Part shown: positions 1 to 10,300 of the stretch, piece after piece
How the letters are laid out: each line of letters starts with the position of its first letter
Position numbering within the stretch: position 1 is the first letter of the stretch
Notes under the pieces: generated by a model
Seen by the model: the letters and a program-made list of their open reading frames with translations, nothing else
The model's database searches: none
Told to the model about the DNA's origin: nothing
Made by a program: the position numbers and the translations under genes
DNA from: Strix aluco
Lineage: Eukaryota; Chordata; Aves; Strigiformes; Strigidae
Assembly: GCF_031877795.1 (NCBI RefSeq)
Contig: NC_133933.1
Location: forward strand, 77,001-141,000
Direction of reading: 5' to 3'
Length of the DNA stretch: 64,000 nt

Positions 1-3000
1 GTACTATCTGCTCAGTTTATTTTTCAATGCCTTTCTTTCTAAAACTAAGAATAATTTTTTTAGTAAACCTCTGACTCCCCCCCAGCAGCCTGGCCTATGA
101 ACCTTGCCTGCAGGGTTGTTATCGGGGTGCGTGGCAGGGGAATGCAGGCTGCAACAGCGCTGCGCAGCCTGGGCACCCAGGCCAGGGGCCTCCTGCCTTG
201 GTTTTGTTCTTAAACTACTTCCAAACAGCAGGAGGAAAAAGGTCCAAAACCAAAAATACAATGTCCATGTTTTCCTGTGGCTTTAAGTTATGTTCTCCCT
301 CAGCTGGGCTATCACTTTTATTTACACTGTTACTTATATTTTTGTTCTCCTGTCATGGGTAATCTGAATTCTGTGGGTGAATCCTGGCCCTAGTGAGTTG
401 TTTTTTCATTGACAAGCTGGGATCTCCCTCCTTCAATTTTCTTATTTATAAACATCAGAGTGCAGTGAACTGCATGATTAAACAAGACTGACAAAACATC
501 AGCCTAATGCAAGATAGATTTACTTCAAAGTGATTAATACTGAGGAAACAACGATTGTTCTCTTCACATGAAAATAATGCACACCCAACATGCAGGTTCT
601 TTCGGAGCAGGTAATGCACCGCACTTCAGTTGTAAGCAAGACTGTGTAAAAACGGGCCTTAGTTTCAGATTAGGTCTGATGCCCAAGTCCACACTAGACT
701 ATGACAACTTCTGTGCTGTCACTTCCCAAAAACATCGTAGTAGTAACACATTGTGCAAAACAAGAGTCCTCCAAGTGGTAGGAAGGTCTAGGTAATTCCA
801 GGAGGTATTTGGCCAAATGTTCAGCCTCGGATGAGCACAGTTAAGACTTTTTAATACCCTGTTACTAGATTAGCAGGTAGAAGCACACAAGTAAGGCTGC
901 ACATGCCTAATGGGATTGTTTTTAGCAAACCCGTGGGGTTTAAAGGAGTTAGCAAGACAAACTCTGATCTCTTAGGTGGTTTTGAAACCCCTACCTGAGA
1001 TGCTGAGAAATGGATTTAGGAGTCAAAACTCTAAGACTTGGGCCTTACCGAGGTAGCTATTTGAGAACTAGTTACGTGCTCAACAGCAAAAGAAATGTCT
1101 GCATTTTTCTCTTGGTAACAGGTTTAGATTGTCACTCGTCTCATTAAAGCAGTGTTTAGCAGGACCATGAGGAGCAAGGGTGGTTCTTGGGTTTTGCTAA
1201 AGATGTTTTACCCCTCTCTAGCCATTAACTGTAGCTTGAAATGAATGAAAAGGTGTTCTCCTTGTTATCGCCTGCGAGCCTCACCAACATTTCAGCAGAG
1301 AAGCACAAGGTGCAGGGCGCTTGGGCGCTGCCCGTGGAGGGAGGCTGGGACAGCCGCAGGCGTTAGCAGAGAGCCTGCGAACGCTGCAGGAGGTGGCCAG
1401 AGCAGGAGGTCACTGACCACTGGGCTGGTTTGTACTCGGGGAGCCAGGGCATGAGACGAGGCAAGTAAGATCTGCATGGGAGCAGGAACACTGTGCAGCC
1501 CCGGCACAGCGGGGCCTCTCCCGGGCCTGCCCCTTTGTGAAAGAAGTGCCAGAGCCTGGGGCAGGGGAGCAGAGCAGCAGCAGCAGCAGCAGTAGTATCT
1601 CTTTTGCGAGGCCGGAATCATAATTGCAACAACTTTTGCAGCCCCTGGCACAAGGTACGAGGATATTAACTCCTTCTTTAGAGCGCATTTAAGCCTTTCC
1701 TCAAACTAATTCATTAGAAACCCCAACGCTCTCTAGTACTACCCAGCTCCTCAAACATTGTTTGGTCTTGGGAGTTCCTACTGCATAAGGAGAAATTGTG
1801 TTCCCAAGACCTTTTTTACAACATTGTCAAGTTTTGCAGGTATTTACAAGAAACTGAAAATTACTTTTAATTGTGGAAACCTGCCCCCATCTCAGCCTAA
1901 GAACAGTACCTTATGATTTTAACAACAGAGTTGTAGGGGAAAGACGCTGAAATAATACAAGGGGAAATTAACCCAGAGAAACAGAAATAAAAGCTTTTGT
2001 TTATTCTCTCCTGGCTTGCAACTGGTGCTCTTAACAGAATCCTTTCTGGGTGCACTCACCTCAGCTTCTACCTAGTCTTACTGCTAATCTGAGTACAATT
2101 ACTGCTTCAACAGATTTCCTGGTTTTACTGCTGTTTTTGCTAAGTATGCCAACCAGAAATGATGGCACCTCCTATTGCCCAGCACGCCTCACTATTCCCC
2201 ATGGAAGCGGGGGTCCAGCTCCATCTCTAGCAGCAAAATCTACTCTGGTTGTTCCTACAAAATGCCTGCAGCAGTGAGGGTGCTAAGAGCCCAAGCAGGG
2301 AAAGCAGGCTGAACTTCCACAAGCCTTTTGTGGAAAGAAGTTGTTGATTTGGAATTAGAGAAGGATCACGGCCAGCAAGGCTCCCTCTCCCTTTCACCCT
2401 CTGAAAAAGTCTGCCTTGTTAGAATAAAGCCAACTCCTCTAAGCACTGCGCTCTAATCCACCAGAAACCAAAGATAATTTTGCTCATTATCTTTGTAGGC
2501 AACAGCCTAAGCTTTTATCTGGGCCGAGCTAACTCCTTGATTCAAGGTTGCTTTACTAAACTCTTCTGCCCAGGCAGAGAACACTAACCTTCTTTTTACC
2601 TCCTTTCACCTCATGGCCTTTCCCTTCTAAATATGCCTTAATAGCTCTGAGAAGCACCTGTTGATTAAGAGAGAGAAAAAACCCTCCTTGTAAACCAACA
2701 ATTTGCTTGTAATTTGTGTGCATTTCCTTAAACAGCTAGGCAATATTCTTCGTCTCACAGAGAGATTAATTTTCTTCTGTAATCAAACCACTAATTCACT
2801 GCAGCAGACCGTGAAACTACCACTGCCCTAATGCCCTGGGTCCCTTGTTGGATACAACCACCACCAACAGCACAAAACCCTCTCCCTGGAGCGTGGTTAC
2901 CTTCAGAGTGCAGACAACGTGGAAGTCTACATTAGGTGCAGGTGACATTCCCCCCTTCTTATCCGAAATTGCTTTCTCTGGAGCCTGTGCAGCCACGTGA

Positions 3001-4909
3001 CCACGTACAGCAATCGTTTTGTGATGGGAAAATCCACAGAAGTTGCCTTCCAGTTACTGCATGATGCCAGTGAGAACGTAAAACAGATTAGCTGGTAATT
3101 CACAGCAGGGTTAAAGTTAATATCTTGCAAGGACAACAGCCAACAACACTTCCTACTTGTAAGTTGTTGGTTTTTTTTTTCCCTTTTACATTTTACCAGA
3201 TTATTGTGTTTTCCGCATCACAGATAACAAGGAAGCTGGAGCCTCTGCTGCAGGATCCCAGGAAGTCGAAGCTGTGGAAGAAAGTGCAGGACTGAACCGA
3301 GTGTGCAATGCCGGGGATGCCTGAAACTGGAAGACTGACAGGAGACATCCTCTGTGTGTACCAAGCACAGGACACCCAGCAGCCTCGGAAAGTAGTAAGA
3401 AGGATCAGAGGGCAGATACCCAGGCTTAAAAGCAACACAATCATATCGTATCAGAAACTTCGTATCCTTTCCTCTTTTGTTTTTTGTAAAACCCACATAC
3501 AGATTAGCTCAACTCGTTAGTAACACAGGCCACCGATGCTGACTCTGTGGTGCCACTCAAAAGCACAAGTTAGTCTTATTCGCCTACTTGATAATTTTCT
3601 TACACATTTTTATCAAAATAAGCATCATGTGATTTCAGCAGGTTTTCACATCACAAATATACCCACTTGGTTATGGAAGTATGGGAAGATCACTCCGTTC
3701 TTCACAGTCTAGCAAGACAGAGTATCAATATTGTCACTAAACAGTAAGTCACTGCAACTGGAGGGGGGGGCGGGAACCAACCAGCAACAAATGAAATTGT
3801 GCCTTGGATCACTGCCATTGTTTGCTGCTTCCAACAGTGGTGGTCACTGAAATGATTTGTGCAGACTGACACAGGGTCAGTGATGGCTATCAGGGCTACC
3901 AGACTGTCTCCAACACATTTTTCCACCTCCCTTACCGTTTAAGGGGAAAAATTCTCTCTTCTCACACTAGAAACGTCTCCCTCTCCAGACTGAGGTATTG
4001 CAGGTATTTCATCTCTAAGGGTTTAGGGAAGAGAAGGCCTAAGACAAAGTGATGGAAAGCTCAGAACGCATCGCATATGTATAAAGCTTGGGGAAAGAGA
4101 GGGAATAAAAATAGCAATGGAGTTGTGGTATTTGATAAAGAACTGCAAATTATTCCTACATTCTCAGAATCGGAGAATAACGATCTTTCATCCACAAGAA
4201 GTCAATTAGCACAAGTGTGTTCACACTACTATAGGTATATTTTATGCTGTAGAACTGTACTTTGAACAGATACTCATTTTCTGGGTGATCTGTTTGGATC
4301 AAGTCATGTATTGCTGATGTATAAACTGCTATTGTGAATTAATAGCACCTACTCATTTGCCATCGTAGCTCTGGTGACAGAACGATTCTCTAGAGAGCAC
4401 TGGATCCTCAACACTGCAACCAATTCCCGCTACACTTTGGCTGTAGATACGTAAGAAAAGAAACTCCCAACTGCAGCAAAAAGCAGCAGAGCTGGATCCT
4501 ATAGTCAGCTGCCCTCAGTGTAGGCAACACAGCACACAGTATCCGCCACATCAGTTAACCCGCCAACACCAACTTTAAAGATGATTCTCTGCAGCAAAGA
4601 CTTTCTATTCAAGTTTTCTTAATCCTATCAGCAAAACCTCATCCACTTCAAACTATTTCTCCAATTTTAAGTGTATTTCTCAGAAGTTAATAACTTCTTT
4701 GGCAAGCCTCACCAGGTACAAGATATTTTTTACGTAAATATAAAAAGTAGTATCCATTAAAACTAGATCTTTAATTAATCCTTAATGTCGCCTTAACTCA
4801 CTGCCAAATTCCACAATAAACAGACGCCTCACAGCAAAAACTGAAAACCACAGTCAACCACCTTAGATTGTAGCCTCAAAATTCCACTTTAGAAGTGCAA
4901 GAAAATGCA
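1..4909. other. Sequence downstream of PSME4; no gene recognised
   Basis: Mostly AT-rich non-coding sequence. Only short chance frames are present on either strand. A GC-rich patch (about 1250-1640) with a (CAG)6 run is the one compositional feature. In human the next gene in this direction is GPR75, but no GPR75-like open frame is present here. Confidence 0.6.
1575..1592 (+). repeat. (CAG)6 trinucleotide repeat
   Basis: Six uninterrupted CAG units followed by two TAG units, inside the GC-rich patch. Confidence 0.9.
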
Positions 4910-4927
4910 GATGTTACAAACAGTCCA

Positions 4928-4933
4928 TTTATT
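4928..4933 (-). promoter_or_regulatory. Distal poly(A) signal AATAAA
   Basis: Canonical AATAAA on the minus strand, followed by a T/G-containing stretch (ACTGTTTGTAACATCTG). It would give a 3' UTR of about 2.3 kb genomic extent. Confidence 0.35.
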
Positions 4934-5920
4934 GGGTCTTAAACTACGTACACAATCGAAATCATAATTTTGGCACTATGCTATACAGTGGTTACATCTG
5001 TGTGCTGACACTCATTAAATACTGCACCAGGAACACTGCTGTGCTTTGAAGTTTGGAATGAGTCACACACTCAGCAGGTAGATCACTCGAAATGTATCAG
5101 TGCTCCCGGGGGGTTGCATGGAAGTTGAAACACACACCAGTTGATGAATTATTTCAGTGTACCTCACATTCTATGAACTTACCACACCAGAATATGTGAT
5201 GTCAGCTTTTAGAGATGGCCACGAGTGTTGCATTAAAATCTGAATGAGACATAGTAATAATGAGATACAAGAAAACCAAAACAAAACCTCTGCCTTTCAG
5301 ACATGAAGAGATATTGTTAAAGAAAATAATTTAAAAAACTAATAATGGCATTTGATTTGATACAAAAGCCAGAACCACTACCATATTAACATCTAAGTAT
5401 GAATCTTTACAAATTAATCTCACAATGGTGTTATGTAAAAGGTTGCAAACTGTACAATGTTTTGTCAATGCAATGCCTCTACAATTTATACAGTCCTTTA
5501 CAACTATGTAACACATATTAAACATGTTGTTAAATAGCCAATAGATACCAGTCTCTGAACAAAGCTGCAGGCAAAAAAATACAGAGCTTCCACAATGTTC
5601 GAACAAGATACGCTTGCTCAAACAGTGACAATCTCTATGAGAATACGCTGTTGAAAATAGTCAGCCATTCCGTGCCCTTCCACACTGTGCATACACTTCA
5701 TTCCATGAATTCACCCATCACCTGATAGTCCAGCCTTCCATATCTGTGGGCTCTAACCATGTGGAAACACCCACTGTCTTTCACCCTTAACAATATGCAG
5801 ATAATCAGATACTTATTTCACACATGGTCAACCTATCTATGGAGACCTGACCAGGCAGCAAGAGATTTCACTCCCCATGTTTCATCCTGCCATCATCTAT
5901 ACTGCACAGAGAAGATCAGC

Positions 5921-5928
5921 TATTTACA
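5921..5928 (-). promoter_or_regulatory. Pumilio-response-like element UGUAAAUA
   Basis: Exact UGUANAUA consensus on the sense strand of the longer 3' UTR form. It is functional only if the distal poly(A) site is used. Confidence 0.3.
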
Positions 5929-6467
5929 ATTTTGACAAGGAAGATACAAAAAGGCAATCCTGCCCTGAGGTGAACTGAATGATACAGAGCCCGTCACCTG
6001 ATGGGCACTCAAATCCAAGTAGTGAAAAATAAACTCTGAGGAAGATAGGTTCCTGGTGGTGTATGCTGACTAGCTAAGAGGTTGCATCAACAGAATTGGA
6101 GAGCTTCACTGAGAATATTCTGGTTTGCAGCACTGTGGTTCTGCATATCTTTGATGCTGGAAAACAGCTGGGAAGCAAGGTCAGGAAGAGAGGATCAGAA
6201 ATGTGCAGTGTAAGTCACCGTGTGCAGGAAAGCAGCAACAGGACTGATGTTAACGCAGGCCAAGGAGAAGGGTCTTGCCATCAGCTCACGGTCAGGCTCT
6301 GCAACCGCAGGGACAAGGAGACCGTGGGGCTGCCACAGCTGCTCCCTGGGGAGGGGAAATTCTGTTTTAATAGAACCAGGTCTTTATGTTTGTATTTAGA
6401 AGTGGTTTTGATTAGGCATCGGGATTTCCAACGCAGTTTTCTACATGATAAATTTCTTTGAGTTTCC

Positions 6468-6473
6468 TTTATT
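6468..6473 (-). promoter_or_regulatory. Proximal poly(A) signal AATAAA
   Basis: This is the first canonical AATAAA on the minus strand after the PSME4 stop, about 715 bases downstream in genomic distance, or about 45 bases if the candidate UTR intron is removed. Confidence 0.45.
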
Positions 6474-6514
6474 TCACAGAAAGGTTCCTACAGCCTCATC
6501 TTCCCATGAGAAAC

Positions 6515-7183
6515 CTGGAAAGAAAGAAGAAAGAATTCAAAACAAGAACTCCAAACAAGATTACTGCCTCATGCTATTACCACAGAACAAAATGAAAATA
6601 TAAATTGAAACTTCTCTTGGAACACTGTCACAAAACATCACAAGACAATAGAGACCAGAACCTTGTAGCGTAACAAAGAGAAACTCCAGGAATGGATTCA
6701 CTCTTTGGGGACATGCCTGTGTGAAGAGACCTGGTACCAAAGCCATAATGTGAAGAGGAAACAGTTTGGAAGCAGCCACTCCCCATCGTGAAGTGTAGAT
6801 GATACACTGGACTGGGTGGCAGGCTAAAGTCCTCAGAGCCATCAGAAGTACAAAGCAGCCAGTACCTTGCCTTTAGTGAAACTGCCAGGTTTTTAACAGG
6901 CAGCCAACTGGCAGGAAACGGAGAAAAGGAACATCAATATTCAAGAAAACAAGTGTAAGTGTCTTAGCAAAACAATAGCATAATACAGGGACACACACAG
7001 AAAGATGGACAAGATTGAACCAAAATAAATCTGATCCCCAACAGACCACTGGAGCTGCAAGGGACTCGCATTTGGCTGTAGCCCTTTTCCCTGTTGTGAG
7101 GGATTCCTCCCTACACTCCACACTAGAGGAGATTTCCTAAGACAGATGTTTCGGTCAATTTACGTAAAAACAAATCATCTTAC
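6515..7183 (-). other. PSME4: Candidate 3' UTR intron of PSME4
   Basis: The donor TAG|GTAAGA sits four bases past the stop codon. The acceptor is preceded by a long pyrimidine tract (TTCTTTCTTCTTTCTTTCC) and CAG at 6515-6517. The resulting downstream exon would start at 6514 and meet an AATAAA about 40 bases later. A junction this close to the stop would not be expected to trigger nonsense-mediated decay. Confidence 0.5.
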
Positions 7184-7187
7184 CTAT

Positions 7188-7322
7188 CTATGCATAATAG
7201 CATGGTGAAACCAAGAGGTCAGTAAGCACTAGTAGCTGGTCATCCGTGAACTGCTGTTTATGCTCCTGCCAGTTGTCATGATGGGTCCTCCGGAAATTGG
7301 ACAGCGTTTTTTTCACAGTCAT
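7188..7322 (-). CDS. PSME4: PSME4 last coding exon (window exon 43, about residues 1800-1843) with stop
   Basis: 135 coding bp including TAG at 7188-7190. Reads [20 protein letters not shown], then [14 protein letters not shown] and stop. The terminal Tyr-Tyr-Ala is the HbYX-like tail that inserts into the 20S alpha ring to open the gate. A consensus splice donor, TAG|GTAAGA, starts four bases after the stop, so this exon may not be the last of the mRNA. Confidence 0.97.
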   Translation of the reverse strand: MTVKKTLSNFRRTHHDNWQEHKQQFTDDQLLVLTDLLVSPCYYA

Positions 7323-10300
7323 CTGCATAGGAGACAACCAGTATTGATCTGCATCAGTCATGGTTTAAGCTCCGTCACAAAACCAACATCGAACACAACA
7401 GAAACAACTGCTGAGTAAAGCCAAGTGTTTGAGCAGGTGCCAAGGTTAGAAGGACCCTGGGGAATTCAGCCCAGTCCTCCAGTATTTTAATTTTTACAGT
7501 TCCGGTTAGTCTTCTGACCAGTGTCATGAGTCCAGCAGTCTTAGAAAAAGAAATCTTTGATCCACCATTTTGAGTTTGAAAAAATGAACAGATTCTCATA
7601 CAGTGTAAGTGGAATGCTCTTCCCCTCCTCCTTGGGTTATTTCAAACCAATGGTCTGGGTCTCAAAACATGAGAAAGAGTTGACAAACCACATCAGGTGC
7701 ACAGAAGAAAAAAGTCAGAGAAAAACTACCTTCTGTTATTAAAATAGTGAAAATTATTATTAAATTAAGAAAACTTCAGTTCCTCGATTCAGTGAAGCAC
7801 ACCATAGCAAAATCTGTCACATCTAAGGAATTGTTCAGCCATAAGCTCAGCACCCCGGTTAAAACTGCCAAGGTCAACGAAACTGAATAGACAGGACAAA
7901 AATCTTCAGAGTTCTAAGTAACTTGTTTCTCGGGCTGCTTATAAAACCTTGTTTTAAAAATTTCAGAGTGATTTTTGTTTCAGGTTGATATTTTCTGGAA
8001 TAGCATGCACAAAAGTGATGTTTTTCAATTTAAAAAAAAGACTATTTCCTCATTATAGATACAGTTCTTGCAGCTTTCAGTTTATACTTTGAATTTGAAA
8101 GCAGGAACAGAACTACCACAGAAGTTGCTGAAAAGCAATCCATGACTTAAAATATATTTGGAACCATTTAATAAAAAGCAGCAGAAACTAAGTTTCTTAA
8201 TAGGTTCCTTTTTTTTTCTAGGAAAGGGGAACTAAGAATGAGTCAGGCATATTTGATATGTGCTATATTGAATGGAAAAATGCTCTTTTTACCTCGATAG
8301 GCTGAGGGTCGTTAAGGTGGGCGCTGAGATCCATCAGGAGCTGTGGCATCCAGGTGGGTACATCGTAGGGACTGGAGAGGATGCAGGCGCTGAGCCCCAG
8401 CACTCCGGCGTGGCGCTTCACCAAGTCTGCAATTGAGGGGCCTTCGTTTACACTTGGCACCGAGCAACCACCCCGTGTCAGACAGTGCTCCACGACACAG
8501 ACTTACAACTGGTCGTCAGTGAAAATCAGGCTATTCTTAAGTGATGGGAATGACTGAGGAGAGCTTACACATCTCACAGAGGTGATGTCATTAGGGTAAC
8601 ATACTGATACTAGTGTTGAGTCACCCTGAACTGAAAAAATAAAACAAAAAGCTCTGCCACATGAGATCGATCTCCAGATTCTACAGCAAACCAGATAGTT
8701 CTACAGACCATGCAGTCAAATACATTCACACAATTGTGTGACTCTCCAAAGTGCTTCTGCTTGCTTACACAGAATCGTAGACTCATTCTCTGATTCTTTC
8801 ATTTCAAATGCAAGAGCGTGTAAAAAAAATTATTCTGCAACTGCTGTACACTTAATGAACATTTAAATGAACTTCCTTCTCTCAAAGAATCACTCTCTAT
8901 TCAGGAAATAGCTCACGAACTACATCTCCACTGTTCCCTATTTCTGCAGTCAGAATGTTTTCTCAAATACCAAAGCTATTTGACAGTACGGAATCCCAGT
9001 CCTGGAGCAAATGAACGTGGCTTAGATGCACGGTTTGGTCAGAAACCAAAGCTTGGAACCAAGATCAATTAAGGGTGGGTTTTGGGTTTTTTTGGTTCTG
9101 GGGTGGTTTTTTTTTGGGGGGGGTGGGGTGTTTGTTTTTTAATGTTTATTTTTGGTTTGTTGGTTTTGTTTAGGGTTTTCTGTGTGTTTGTTGCATTGGG
9201 GTATTTTTAGAACAAAACCCCACACTGCTAACAAATAAAAAGTAAGGTGAGTAAGGACAAAATTACATTGTGGCAGCCAAGGAAGTTTATTTGCTGAGGA
9301 AACAGCTATCCCTCGTTGTCTGTATTCTAACCATGTGAGCTGTGCACATGTGAAATGGAGAAATCTCTTTAGTGTTAGTTCTGGAAAACTAGTAAATTAG
9401 TTTAACGTAGGAATACATCATAAAAAAAGATCATTTGCTTTTTTAGTAGTAGCATATTCTTGTACATTATTTATGCTGTAAATGAAATTCTCCAAGCACT
9501 TAACAGGGATTAGGATCTGCGCTATGTACTCAGAGAACAAGGTACATCAAAACAAGTGCTTTGCCATGATGGTTTATGAACGCTTAGGAAGGAAAAACAT
9601 TTGCATGGGCAACAGCCCTTACGTTTCTCTGGGTATATGTTTATTTTCTAAATACTGCTTAACCACAGGACAAATCCTATTTCATCTGGAGTGCTTGCAG
9701 AATAAACATTTAAGTGGAGCACAAAATACTTATTTCGTCCTAACCTGCTAACAACATGCATGTTTTTAGTCTCTGAGGCCATCTCTTACCACCAGAAGGA
9801 ATTGTATCCACCACCGAACCCAGGTCTCGCTTCCGCTTCTTCGGTAACCTCATCTTGCACAGCTGCTCAAAATGGGTCTGCATGGGCCCATCCATCGTGA
9901 GGAAATTGCACTGTAGCAGCCCACTTAGTGTGGTAGCAGCCATTTCTCTCACCTACAAGCAGAGAGCAGAGATAGTACGTACCACAATTACTAAGCATAT
10001 ACACACAGCAAGAAACAGGTATTTACGCTGTTACTAAGCTTTTAAGCACATCCAGCCAGGCCAAGTTACCAAATTCTGCACAAGAAAAGTCTTCAAAATA
10101 TTATTCTGTCATCTCATAGATGATGAATTATGACTAGTTTACTATATGGCTCTTTACAAACTAGTAAACATAGTTCTATTGTAATACAGAACTACCTTCA
10201 TGTCATTTGTCAGTGACCTACTACTCAAAGAATGTAATTTAACTCCATTGTCAAGACATATATATGATAGACTAGAAAAGCTTCAACAACTTTAAAAACA

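Larger units (their letters stand above)
4910..7187 (-). other. PSME4: Probable PSME4 3' UTR region (unspliced extent)
   Basis: This runs from the stop codon to just past the distal poly(A) signal at 4928-4933. There is no coding signal on either strand. It holds a candidate UTR intron (6515-7183), a proximal AATAAA (6468-6473) and a Pumilio-type UGUAAAUA (5921-5928). The true end is not provable from sequence alone: the transcript may stop near 6450 or near 4910. Confidence 0.45.
7323..9789 (-). other. PSME4 introns flanking exon 42; G/T-rich tract within
   Basis: No coding or RNA gene seen outside exon 42 (8293-8426). The intron between exons 41 and 42 contains a plus-strand G/T-rich tract at about 9072-9200. 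Confidence 0.7.

Noticed and set aside
1292-1651. 119-codon minus-strand frame across the CAG repeat (poly-Cys run)
   Set aside because: The Cys run is simply the translated repeat. GC-rich sequence has few stops, and no protein signature is present.
1-7187. Presence of GPR75 or another neighbouring gene downstream
   Set aside because: GPR75 is an intronless coding frame of over 500 codons in human. Nothing of that size exists here, so it must lie outside the window.
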